Source: Macropodus opercularis | Lineage: Eukaryota > Chordata > Actinopteri > Anabantiformes > Osphronemidae | Length of the DNA stretch: 64,000 bases | NCBI GenBank assembly: GCA_030770545.1 | Contig: CM061102.1 | Span: 4,391,501-4,455,500, forward strand | Direction of reading: 5' to 3' | Shown here: in pieces, positions 1 through 11,800 of the stretch | How positions within the stretch are numbered: the first letter of the stretch is position 1 | Layout: each line of letters starts with the position of its first letter | Program-made: the position numbers and the translations under genes | Notes under the pieces: model-generated | The model's input: the letters and a program-made list of their open reading frames with translations, nothing else | Told to the model about the DNA's origin: nothing | Database searches by the model: none

Positions 1-3000
1 GTTAACTATCGAGGGCGTAGATAGTCTGCACATGCACAGACACATGCAACAATACAGATCACACGCAGACATACAGTATATGCAAACAATGAGTTACATA
101 AGCAATCGATGGATGAGAGGTTCCAGTCTCCTGCGGGTGACATGCATCAATACAAGTAAATTACCTCAACACAATCACAGAGGACTGAACATACAGTGCA
201 CGACAAAAGCTTTCTTAATACCAGCTGCTGGCCGAATGAATAGCTACCACACAGTCTGGAAACACAACAGCTGCATTTCATTTTCTACTGACGCCAATAA
301 ATGTGAATGATTCTCTGTTATCAAAAGCTCCATGATGATGCTCTGCATTTCAACTTTTGAGTCCTATGATTCTGAAATTAAAATGAATATGAATAGAGTA
401 CAACTTCCACACCTTCTGAGCTGCCGTCGGGACTTTCCGTGGCGCTCCGAGGCCTTCATGTGACACTGTCATAGTCAATATGTCAACTCCTGCACCCAGG
501 CGAGATGATGTAATCCTGATGTGTGACTCAGGCTCGCCACACACTGCATCAGTACCACACATATTCCCTGACTTGCTTCATCCAACTGGCGCTGTCAGGA
601 CCCAATAGCATCCTCTCACCCTTTGCGTAGATCAGTCAAAGCCCCGTCAGCAGCTCCTGCCTGAGGCTGAAGGACGCCTGCGGACCTCTCTCTGTCACAC
701 ATGCTGAGCTAAGCTTGAGTGGGAAGAGGGACCGATAGTGCTGTTTTCACCAGCCAGGATTCCCCTCCCATTGTTCTTTTATCCACGACCAACACACTGC
801 CGACCTCTAACCCTGACCTTTGACTCCTTTGTGTGCCTGTCTGTGAACCCTGAGGGAGCAAAAAATGTGAGAATGAACTATAAACAGCTTTCAGAGCACT
901 ATAATTAATATTATTAAACGGCAGCATTACAGTAAAACATAAACACTGTGTCCTGCTGTGCTGGTAAATGGAACGATCAGCAGAAGAAGTGATCATTATC
1001 ATTATCTTGAATGTAACGGCTCATATTTACTCTGACAAAAGCTTAAATAGCCTCACAAACAGCAGCTCCCAGCAATAATTAAGAACACAAGAGGGTTCAT
1101 ACATTCCACTGTACCTCCTGATCTACTCGAGTCATGGCTGTGATCACTTTCAATTCTCCTTAACACACACTCACTGCTACAGAAATGACGCTTCTACGGC
1201 GCTTGATGAAAATTGCAGATGTCGCCACTAAGCTGCTAGAAAACAACTGTAAATGTTAGCATTTATCGACAGTTTGGTGACCTTTAGAAATGTAGATCCA
1301 GTGCCGGTCTATTCCTGGTTGCGTAAAGAATATCTATCCCTTTTCTTTTCCGAGGGGCTGTTTAGCCGTGGTAATATAATCAGTAATGACTGGCCTTTGC
1401 TTCCTGTCCACATCATTTTCACTTGACTCGGACGCTGCAGTGATGGTGGAGCAGTCAATGTTTATCATATTTTCACAGAACTTTGTCAGTCACTGTTCCT
1501 TCTCGTATGCACTTATCAGCTGCTGCAGAGTTGGATTCCAGTCTTGATCAATTGAGAACAATCTGATTTATTTTGGCCATTTCAAGTATATAATCACAGC
1601 CTGACCCGATCCCTCCACTAGTGAAACATACGAGCAGCAAGTGTCCTGTTGTTGCTGTGCGAACCATTTCACCCCTGTCAGCACTTTTGAGGTATGCCTG
1701 AAGCAAAGTAATTTGCCCCACACCCCAACCCCATCCTTCCCACCCACCTTTGTTTTTCCCCTTTTGAAATAAATCCCATCCTCCATTCTCTAGCGAGACA
1801 TGACTGTTCCTTCTCCTTTTCTTTCTCTCAGATTCATTCACCCACAATGTTTGGCACTGGCCATCTCCTCTACTCCTACTCTATACAGCCTTTATAACAG
1901 TGTGCGCATACGCTTGCTCTTTCCGCAGATTGAGAGAGCGTTGGGGGGGAAATGGAGGAAACGAAAACACGCAGCTGATTTTCAACCACACAGGAGGAAT
2001 TAAACACAGATTACTGATATTTCCCCAAATGACCTTGGGGAACACAAACAGCTACATTAATGTATAGACTGAGCTAAGTCACAAAGAGAAGCAACTGTTC
2101 CAAAGATCTAACCTGGCACAGATCCTGAAACATCTCACTTGTGTGCAGAATTTGACCTTTATGTCTTTGCTGCAGGTGTGTAAATGGAACGAGCCTGCAA
2201 GTAACAGCTCCGGTCAGAGTAAAGGTCCATTAAAACAATGTTTGAGAAAGTAAAAGATATAGTTTATTAAATTCATGCCCGAAAGTGGTGGGAAATGATG
2301 CGTTAATAATGTGATACTTGCCCCACAGGGAAATTGCCAGACAAGAGATCAGACTGAGCTACTAAACCAGCTGACAGGGATTCAGTGTGTTACTTAAGGG
2401 AACTTCAGTGGGCAGCTGGAGGCTTGAACTAATCTACAGTTCTAATACATAAACTGTATTAGAACATATATTAGAGTCAGCATTAGGGATGGAGTTCAGC
2501 ATCATCCTATCCAGTCTGAATACAGCACTGATATCAATCTTTGTTTTAAATGTGTTGCATTTTACTTCACAGTAAGTTTATGAAAATGACTTATGAACAT
2601 GCCAATAACACAATACGTTATGAAGCAAGAAAAACTGCGACTTCTAAAGCACGCTAGGGCGTTCACATATTTCATCCCTGCTCTGCCACATTCACTAACC
2701 CTGACCTCACTCATTTAGTTGTAGACTAAACTAAAGGCAAAAACAAAACAGCAGAAAAAACATCAGTTCTGTGTTATTATCTATCCCATGAAATAAGATA
2801 TTGTTGTTTGCATGTTTTGCAAAGACATTGCAGGTAGAGTAAAACCGGTGAGAGGCTGAGACCTAATTTAAAAGCTGTCAAAAATAACCCAGCTTTGTAG
2901 TTTCACCCGTTGGCTGATATTCCCTGTGTGTACCTGCTTTAAACAAATTCTCCCTTTGCGTTCTTATTTGACTTAAGGGTGCTGCTTGTGGAGACAGAGT

Positions 3001-4174
3001 GGAAACAGACAAGCCAGGAAGGAACTTGTTTGGTGTTTCAATTTCAAATGCAGGTGTTTTTCCAATATAGAAACATTAGCAAACACAATAAACAACATGA
3101 CCTATAACACTGTAGTTGAAGCTCCAAACAAATGCTGACTTCTACGAACATTCCTTAGGACCCACAGGATTTAATTACCAGCTGTAACAGGTCAGAAACG
3201 AAAGATCTGACTCACGATTATCTCCATAATCCATGAAGATTCCTTGCAATGTACGACTATTGAAATCTATAGTCCACCGAGGTTGACTCACCTCTAACTT
3301 CCTCAGAGTATTATCACAACATCCTGCCAACATATCAGACCTGCTGTTCAGGGGATCAGCTGAACTTGGACGGGCAGGAATACAAGCACAGCTGGGATAG
3401 CTGATCTGTCCATGGAGGGGCACATTACGTGGTTTATCCTTTCTATACATAGACCAGGAGGTATTCTTAGAGCCACCACACACTAGCAGCAAAGATGACA
3501 GACATAAAACTGCCAAACAGAGGGGACGAATTATGTCAACGACTGGGTAAAATGCTTTTTATACGCCTTTTAATTTGCGGAATAGCTTGCCCACGAGGGG
3601 CTGCCGTAAATCTTTATGATGAGAGTTCATAATACACAGTACGGTCAATAAGCCGTAAGCAATAAGAAATAAAAAAGACCTGAGGGTAATATCTCGAGGG
3701 GGTGGAAGTACGCTGATAATGACAGGCTAAAGGTCAGAGTTTACTGTCGTATGAGTCCGGTTTCATCAAAATGTCTACATTAACGTCAGTCACAGGAAGA
3801 GCGGTCTCCTCCAAAGCGCCAACGTTGTCCTGGGATGCTGAGGGTCCACTAAACGTCAAACCACCAGCGCAGGCACAAAGCCCCAGTCTTACAAAAGCAG
3901 GGCTGAGGGGAATGTTAATTATGAACACAGGTCCAGTCAGTAAAGAAGCAATCTAAGAATTCCAGTCCAAACCCAACAAAAGCACATCCGGTCACAAAAC
4001 ATCTGTATTTCTAAGCACAGTTAGCTTCAGTTACACAGTCACCACCGGCTCCGTCCCCTGCGTTAGGAGCCACTAGAGGAAAAGCTTCCAGAACCAGGCA
4101 GCAGAACCCTTTCGGGTCACGGTTCTGTGGGAAGAAGTGTGCAGGTGAACTGTGGGTGGAAGTTTGGCTCTCAC
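1..4174 (-). other. Part of ubl3 intron 1; no exon recognised
   Basis: If the ubl3 first-exon call at 4,175-4,201 is right, everything to its left is intron 1 of that minus-strand gene. I looked for the next expected coding block (the ubiquitin-fold beta strand that follows PADM in the family) and did not find it, so the rest of the gene lies beyond the window. Open frames here are short. One of 113 codons (3,175-3,516, minus) starts with a signal-peptide-like stretch but has no recognisable family. Confidence 0.5.
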
Positions 4175-4201
4175 CATGTCTGCTGGGGTGCTGCCCGTCA
4201 T
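4175..4201 (-). CDS. ubl3: ubl3, first coding exon only (ubiquitin-like protein 3, partial)
   Basis: Nine codons on the minus strand read MTGSTPADM and stop at a strong splice donor (ATG|GTGAGA at 4,174-4,173). Human UBL3 begins MSSNVPADM, as I recall it, so length, the PADM ending and phase 0 agree. The start codon sits in a good context (CACCATGA) inside a GC-rich promoter-like stretch. UBL3 is a small ubiquitin-fold protein that is prenylated at a C-terminal CAAX-type motif and held at the plasma membrane; it has been linked to protein sorting into small extracellular vesicles. Only the N-terminus is here; the ubiquitin fold and CAAX box would lie to the left of the window. Human UBL3 lies in the same neighbourhood of chromosome 13 on the same strand as HMGB1, which supports the call. 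Nine residues cannot prove identity, so the assignment leans on synteny. Confidence 0.7.
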
Positions 4202-4800
4202 GGTGAAGCTCGTCCCGGTCCGCGCAGGGCTTCACGCGCTCTCACACATACACGCACGCGCGCACACACGGCCAGCCGTTAAATATCCCCTTTGTCGCTG
4301 GAGAAGTTTTGGAGCAGGAACTAAAAGCCCGGTTTATCCGCGGTGACTGGCTCGGAGGCTCCTTCCCGTCTATCGCACAAGCGGCGGTTGGTGTTGCCCG
4401 GCTGAGCTGCGGACCCGAGGGTCTCCTTAAACCCCCCGAACATCAACAGTGTCCTGCTTCAGCAGACGAGCCTACGCCATGCGAAAGCCCAGCTCCGCCG
4501 CCACATCCGGACACGGAACTGTAAGAAGAACCGACGGTATATCCGCAAGGTGAACGGTTCGCGTCCTCTGAGAGGTCAGACCCGTCCGTCGGTCGGTACT
4601 ACGAAGCGTCACGCGGACAAAATGTGCCGGGGCTGCTTCTTAGAACGGATCTTGGTAATTGTTGTGGTTAGTGTTTCAGACGGCGCCGCTGTACCTCTGC
4701 GACCCGCTCAGCTGTCATCCTGCCTCCGAACTGACGGAGGCAAGCTAGCGACGGTAGAGGACGCAGGGCTTCCGGTTGGGTTTTTAAAAATAAAACGGTT
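4202..4800 (-). promoter_or_regulatory. GC-rich promoter region and 5' UTR of the ubl3-like gene
   Basis: The stretch is clearly richer in G, C and CpG than the flanks, with CG-dense blocks at about 4,240-4,270, 4,330-4,420 and 4,490-4,750 and an ETS-like ACATCCGGA at about 4,502-4,510. It lies directly upstream of the minus-strand ATG at 4,201. No TATA box is evident, as usual for CpG-type promoters. The transcription start cannot be placed from sequence alone. Confidence 0.55.
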
Positions 4801-4912
4801 GCCTAGTGAATTCACGACTTGTGCTTATTACGTTATTTGAACTTTTCTAGTTTGTGTTAACTTGAAATATGCATTAACAAGTTCTTCTTCTTCTTCATCA
4901 TTAGAATATTAA

Positions 4913-4970
4913 TTTCTTCTTCTTCTTCTTCTTCTTCTTCTTCTTCTTCTTCTTCTTCTTCTTCTTCTTC
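4913..4970. repeat. (TTC)n microsatellite
   Basis: About 58 bases of uninterrupted TTC repeat. A shorter TTC run lies just upstream at about 4,881-4,897, separated by AT-rich sequence. Confidence 0.97.
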
Positions 4971-5104
4971 CACCCCTTTTCATTTTAATTGTCATAATTG
5001 AATTATTTATGTCTTCAGACTTTATTAACACTTTATAAACTGAACTTGCTTTATGTACTGTGAAGTTCCATCAGACTACATGTCTTTTATTTATAATGTG
5101 ATCT

Positions 5105-5302
5105 ATCGACCCTGTGGTGGTGTTGTGCTACTGAAGTAAACCATCTGGCCCTCAGTCTCTGCTCTAATTCATCCCAAATGTGATCTGTCGGGTTGAGGTC
5201 AGGACTCCAGTCAAGTTCATCCATGACTTTATGGACCTTGCTTTGTGCACCGATTCCCATTATTTGGATGGGTGAGCGAATACTTTTGGCAATATAGTGT
5301 AT
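5105..5302 (-). mobile_element. Tc1/mariner-type element, internally deleted, one inverted-repeat end
   Basis: The right end GGCAATATAGTGTA (5,288-5,301), preceded by ATTTGGATGGGTGAGCGAA, is the inverted-repeat end of a Tc1/mariner-type family common in fish and frogs, recognised from memory. On the minus strand the left part still encodes the transposase signature SPDLNPTDHIWDELEQRL, which spans the last acidic catalytic region. The stretch encoding HKVMDEL (the 'tttatggaccttgctttgtgcacc' region) joins almost directly to the inverted repeat, so most of the transposase gene has been deleted. The left inverted repeat is not visible. It is a non-autonomous relic and cannot encode transposase. 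Confidence 0.85.
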
Positions 5303-5635
5303 GTGTGCATACATTTCAATATAAGTAAAGATATACTTACTCGTCTAAGTTAGGCACGACTAACAACATATAACAACTAATAATCTTATCATCTCTGGAC
5401 AACACATCCATAACTGCTACAAAAATCTGACTTTACAAGAATATTTTCTGTTAATGTTACTTTCTTCTCACTTGGTCTGATAAGAGACTTTCTTTCCATT
5501 CAAATTATTTAACAGCGGGTTAATAAATCGTAAATCGTTTAGCCAATATTAAACCCTATAATAATAATAATACATATTTTTGATTTATAGCCGGTTTTTA
5601 CAAGTTTGTAAGATTATTTAGAAGTTTGATGTTCT

Positions 5636-5847
5636 TTTATTTTGAAGTCAGGTTCACTTTGCATCCGGCTGTACTGTTCCTCGGCTGGCTGCTTGATGTG
5701 AGGAACATGGCGGCAGATCGCAGACTGAGGAGTGGAACAGCGGGGCGAGCGCTGCAGGTAGTGGGAACCAAGTGGGAGAGACGCTTCCTGGAGGACTGAC
5801 CGCACACACCTCCGGGCAAACGACCAGGGAGGGAGCTGGGCTGTCTT
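5636..5847 (-). other. Exon-like GC-rich block, possible terminal exon; unassigned
   Basis: On the minus strand a TG-repeat and TTTTCAG acceptor (5,849-5,848) is followed by about 200 bases that stay open in all three minus frames, then AATAAA at 5,641-5,636. That layout fits a last exon with a poly(A) signal. On the plus strand the same block has a well-placed ATGGCGGCAGATCG (5,707) giving a 30-codon frame. No frame resembles a protein family I know. It could be a non-coding RNA exon, a gene remnant or chance. Confidence 0.3.
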
Positions 5848-5852
5848 CTGAA

Positions 5853-5874
5853 AACACACACACACACACACACA
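5853..5874. repeat. (CA)n microsatellite
   Basis: About eleven CA units. On the minus strand they form a TG tract directly before the CAG acceptor described at 5,847. Confidence 0.95.
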
Positions 5875-8800
5875 GAAGAAAGGCAGTGAGTAGAAAGTGT
5901 AAGACGTCCATCATATTTAATGTTTGACAGCCTGGTGTAGACATTTATATACAACACATCTACCAAACATAAGAATGGAAACCTTTTAGCCACTGTTTCA
6001 ATTAACCGAGGACACATTAAAACATACAAATAGGAAGCAATGGTGGTCCAGTTCAGTTACATCTGGGTTTAATGTAAGTATTTATATTTGCATTGATGCT
6101 CTGAAAGAAGGAGTCGGTGGGTGAGAGGATACGAGGAAAAAGCTGTGTCCTGTATTGAAAATGTTTGATTTGGGTGCTGTAAATGTATGTAGAATGCATT
6201 TCAGTGTTAAAACATTAACACTGTAGCTTTAGTCAAGTAGCAAGAGATATTCTGGGCCCAAAATGCTGCTTTAACTATGTTGTATCAAGTATGAAAGAAA
6301 TGCAGTATATATTAAGGATTGCTCTATGAAGATGGGGCAGATCTATAGTATGAACATCTATATCGATTGGAGGTTATTTAGAGCTTTCATCCAATACATA
6401 TGCAATATAATACCCTGTCCTATCCTTGTCCACGTGTGTGGGCCCTGTTTCCATCAGGCGTCAAGATGTGTATCCACAGCAGGTCTGTCCTCTCTCTGCT
6501 GGACTGGCTGAAATCCTTTGTGGCATCAGAAGTGCTTTTTCTCTCCGATCTATGGGATTAACTACCTAATCCCCCCACCATAAAGAGAAAGTGGAGGAGG
6601 GTGGGAGGGGGTAGCAGTTGTCTCTCACACACGTCCTCACAAACACAGTGAGGTGTTTTTTTGGCTGCCAAAATTAAGGTCAGTGTATGATTTTCAGCTG
6701 CGTGAACAGCAGCCTGTGATTACTGTCATTATTATACATCAGATTATTTTTAATTGAGTGACAAAAATGATAAATTATAACGATAGAAGAAGCACCACAG
6801 TGCCTGAGTTGTACTTGTTCAGCAGTGCAGGTCTGTGTAATACAAATCACCGTTCCTTGGTTCCTCTCTTTAAGGTCTGCTGATCACAAAGAAACATTAC
6901 ATTTTGTGTAAAGACAATAGGACTCTGTAATCCTTTAAGCCTCATGACTGTGTTCTCAGCTTGGTTTTCACCTGGGCACAGGATGTGTTGCACCTGCAGA
7001 CCACACACTCACATCGCGTATGCAGCGTAGGAGCGTGGTTTTGTTCTAAGGTCAGAGCACTCGATTACAGTTTAACCAGCAGACGTCATCCACGAACATT
7101 AACCTCGATCTATTCCTGCCTAACGTGTCACTACAAAACGGTTCCTGCGTTTGGACGTTGAAGGGCAGCGTGCACTGCTCCATTTAGAAGCGCTGACATT
7201 AAGCACAGTAGCGTTCAAATGTCCCACTGCTTTTACTCCCGCGGGCTCCTGTTGTTGTCCGCGGGACGCTAACGTGCACCGCGTGTACTTAGCTCTTCTG
7301 AAGTCTTTTGGGCTCAGGCCATGATGTGATGTAAAGGTTGGTGTCGGGAGACATTTGCGTGACCCAAAACCCAGTGTGACGCTTCACACTCCCCGACTGG
7401 GAGGACAATTCAGCTTGACTCTCCCACAGGAGGTGTGAGCAATTATTTTCCATCCCCAGTCACCTGCATGCCCACTGGCTCCTGGCTGAGGCATTTCCTC
7501 TGTAGTTTGCAGTTAAAATAACAATCCAATATTTCTTTCTCCATGGGTAATCATCCATACTTGTTTATCCTGTTGGGGGTCACAGGGTCACTGGAGCCAA
7601 TCCCAAGGTGCATTCACTTGACAGATTACAGTCCATCTTGTTCAGGAGATGACACAACCGCTCACATACACGTACAGTTCATTTAGAGCGTGTCGCTGGT
7701 CTGTAGGTGGACACCGGAGAATAATGACTGGAAATATCCTTATTCACATTACCAATCTATCTTCATCTGTTAAGGAGATGATGAATGTCATCAGTGACAC
7801 CTCACAGGTTTCTCATTCACTGAACGGCGCCCAGTTCCGCTCTTCCACCACAGTAATCTCACAGTGTTCTTAACGGTCCAGCTCATAAATCAGCCTCCAG
7901 ATTCATCTATCACCTGCGCTTGGAAAGCTCTCACCAGTCACTGTCACCAACAACCCCCGTGAGCCATCCTTTTCTGTGACTTATAGGTCTAATACGATGT
8001 CACCAATCCTCAAAGAGCTGGCTTCATTACTGAGGATGAGTCCCTCTCAAAAGCGATAGTCTAAACCTGAGTTGGATTTGGCTTAGACTTACCAGGAGAC
8101 AGCCTAAGCCTGAGCTTATCTACATCAAACTGTTATTGTGGGGATCAGGAGGACGTGGGCGCTCCTCTAATCTGCCCACCTGTCAAACACGCTCAATGGT
8201 AAATATACACAGGGATTTGTCCTCCGAGCTCTTTAATAGACCTTCTGCTGGAGGCTAAATCTGATACACAAGCTGGTTCTGCGATTTCAATTTACTGCAT
8301 TGGAGTGTTTTGTTTTGGGCATCGGTATCAAGTGCAGTAGGTGGTTTTAGGAGAAGAGAGGCAGCACACAGACACTTGTCGTGATTTCAAACCTATTCCC
8401 CCTCGACTGTGTAAACACTCTGTCATCGTCTGTCTCACGCGTTTGCCATCTGCCTGCAACTGAAGGGGAATCAAATACATGCTCAGCGCTTGTATTTCGC
8501 ATCTACATGTGTTCGCCGCCGGGAGCGTAGACGCTTATCTATTGTTTCCCTGCTTGGAAGAATAACTTAGCATTTTAAGTCTCGCTCAGTTTTACAGCGA
8601 ACAACTAGTGCAATATTATGTGACAATGAAATATGTTAAAACTCACATTTAAGTAGCACGGCTGCAGTAATTATGAGGACGTGAGGTCATTTTGTGATCA
8701 AGATGGAAAGTCTGTGCGGGGAGCAGGTCACAGGGGACGATTATTTAGTCCTTATTTTAACCCAAAGCTAAACGTGATCACAATGTTATTTTTTACAGAT

Positions 8801-11800
8801 TACTTGAGGTACATGTCCTGACATTAGTCTCTGGATGGATCCATTACTCAAACCAGATTTCCTGGATTGTACTCATAGTTTCTCCAGTACAACACAATAC
8901 AACACGCCCCTCGTTTTGAATAACACAGGTGTTTTTATCATTTTATCTTGCTCAGGTTGTTGAACTTGAACAAACAAGATCTGCAAGATTTTAAAAACCA
9001 TCTTTTGTGGCTTTGGGAGCTCTGGTGCTTTTGGTCTCAACACCTACTAACTTCATACCACAAACTTGTGTCGAACGTGTCACGTGTGATGTGTCGCTGA
9101 GATTCTCTTTAAGGAATCAGCTTGGCCTTAACGTTTCCAAAGGGAGCTCGCAGGAAGTTTAAGGATCTGGAGCCGCTCACAAAATGAAAGCGTGCTGTTT
9201 GAAATTGTTATCATGAGTAAATATGTGCCTGTGGTTTATATTAGCAAACGCCTTCTGTGTGGGATTAGGATGCAGATTTGACACATTCATTAATGAAGTG
9301 GTTATCAGCTAGAATCATCATAATGATTAAAAATTCAGAGCTTGATTGGATATTAGCAAAAAGCCTTTGTTACAGTGCAGCCACAGTGAGGCAGGTTCAC
9401 CAGGGACGGGCCAGCTCGCTAATGGAGCGTGGAGACTAGACACAGATTTAATCACTGCTTGGTTGTGCGTCCCTCCTGTGTGGCACTGTTCTGAGTGCAT
9501 AACATCAGCTTGTGTTCCTTTAAACTATTTATAGCTGCTTTTGGCCGTTTCCTGCACCTTGAATCAAGAGGACGTGATCATTGAATGTGGGCATCTCGTT
9601 CACTAGAGTCGGTTTAATTAGTAAAAAACACACAGGCTCGCTCGCATTGTGTAAGACCCGGGTGCCTCATCAACTTTGTGTGTGTGTGCGTTGTGTTCAT
9701 TCACACGCATACAGACACATCCTCCCTTGACTGTAAGCCAGTGCATTTCAGCTGATGGAAACCAAAGCAGGAAGTGAGGCGCCAATTCATACACAAACCC
9801 TCTTTAGAAAACTAAGTACTAAAGCACATTTAACACCAATTATCATACAAATAAAGTAAAGCGTCCTTTCGTGTGTTTTCACACTGTGACACCCTCTTGT
9901 TGAGCATGTACATGTTGTAGCCCTCGCTGTCTTTCTGTGTGGAAGATGCCGAATGTCACCAGAAGTTTGTGCTGACATACTCAACCCACCGTCTACATCC
10001 CGGCAGATTTCGTTCTTGTGACTGTCAGTGAGTCAGCCTTCGATTTGTTTAGCTCTCTCTCTCTCTTTCTGTTCTTTTCAGTTCTGCTATCACTTGTGTT
10101 GACAAATCTGCCATGTTCTCTGTGCAAGACAAATAACAAAAACCTGCGCTAGAACTGGATGACTCACAGCGGCCTCCTGGAACAAACACCAATTTCCCGA
10201 CCACCTGAAAAACGCTTAAGGACTGAGCGTTGCAAAAATAACATGTAATCCTATTATTTGCTTGGTAGAGTGACACATGCTTATTGAACGAAGACTCAAT
10301 GGAGAACACAATGTGAACAGAATCTACTTTTCTATTGTGTCCCAATGTCATGTGACCAAAGGATCCAACAATGAAAGAGGAATCAGCCGCAACTCATGTT
10401 GCCTCACAGTGTGTTTGTTTTGAGCGTCACAGATACTTAATGTTATAACCCTGCTACCATCACGCCAGCCGCTCCCTGTTGACACCTTCTGCACCTCACC
10501 TGCTTAGTCACCCTGCGTGGGGGGAGGCATGGAAAGAGGTTGAGGTGAAGCAGGACGCAGAGGCTGACTCAGGTACTCCCAGTGTGCGTCTAGCTGTGGT
10601 TTGCTCTACAAACACAGCTGAGTCCACACCCTGGTGGACTGCATGTCTGCGTGACTTACTATACTGGAATGGAATCGGGTGGACACAAAGTCAAGAGCAA
10701 TAAACACTGTGAAAGTCAAGCACTGTGGCAGGTGAGGTGATATGATACAGTAAAGATATTTCTTTACATCAAATGAAAGTGGATTTGCTGTTTCATTTAT
10801 TTTTAATCATATTAATATAATTCATCAAATAATGTTGGTGTCATTCATTCATTCATTTATTCCTTCAACACCAAAAAAAGGTTTTGTTTTTGTTAGTTTG
10901 TTTCCTACAGTTTCCATGATGAGGTGGTGCAATCAACTGGGCATTAAAAGCAAAATACCAGGGCGACAAAGTCATTTTCCATTTAGCATTAGCATCAGGC
11001 CTGTAGGCCGGTTAGAGTTAGAGTCGGTAAGAGGTGGCTCTTTTAGGTTTAAAATACTTTCTGAGCTGAATTACAGATATGTCTTATCTGTATCAAATGC
11101 TTGATTTCCTTTGAATCACATCAAAACTGATTGTCTTTTTATTCCTATTCATAGAGAAAGTACTTTATGTGCTGATTAGTCTTGGCGTTATTCACTTCAT
11201 TTGTCTTCCTGTCGGCCCTGTCTCTTTTGTCTTCCTCATCGAACTAGTGAACCCAGAGACAGAAACTCTCTCTGCCAGAATAGCAGAAGACACACACGTA
11301 AGATGACTCATGGGATACAACCACACGTGCAGATTGACAAATCTGATTTCACAGAACATTTGTGCTGCCGCCTACTTGAGTGTAACACTTAAAACACATG
11401 AACATGAAGAGACACACTATACCACTGGATTTCACAACCACACACAGAGACACGAGTTACTTATTGTCAACAGAACTGCCATGTCTACAAAAACTCATCC
11501 ATTTATATTGTTATTCTCAAGTTGTGCTTTTCTGACTCAAAAAAAACAAACATTAAACGTTGAATGTTGAAAATTGATATTTTCTGAAAAGGTTAAAAGT
11601 CAGAGAAGAGAAGGAGAATTTGACTTTTTCAAAATTCTCACAGCGACTAGAAGCCTTGCTCTTTTTTTAAAGATGGGAGCTTTTCAAGCTTCCAGCTTTT
11701 CCTTCTACCGCAGTGGAGACATTTCCATCCTACTGCAAAGAAGAATGTGAACTCTGACATGACAAGAAATACAGTGAAGGTTTACAAAAACTAGATGATC

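Noticed and set aside
3175..3516. 113-codon minus-strand frame starting with a signal-peptide-like stretch (MAVLCLSSLLLVCGG)
   Set aside because: No family resemblance, no supporting splice or poly(A) context, and it lies in what should be ubl3 intron 1. Probably chance.
3734..3928. Minus-strand 64-codon frame with a coding-like C-terminus (TDVNVDILMKPDSYDSKL)
   Set aside because: Composition looks plausible, but there is no recognisable family and the acceptor is only moderate. The plus strand is open over the same bases, which suggests a GC-rich effect near the promoter.
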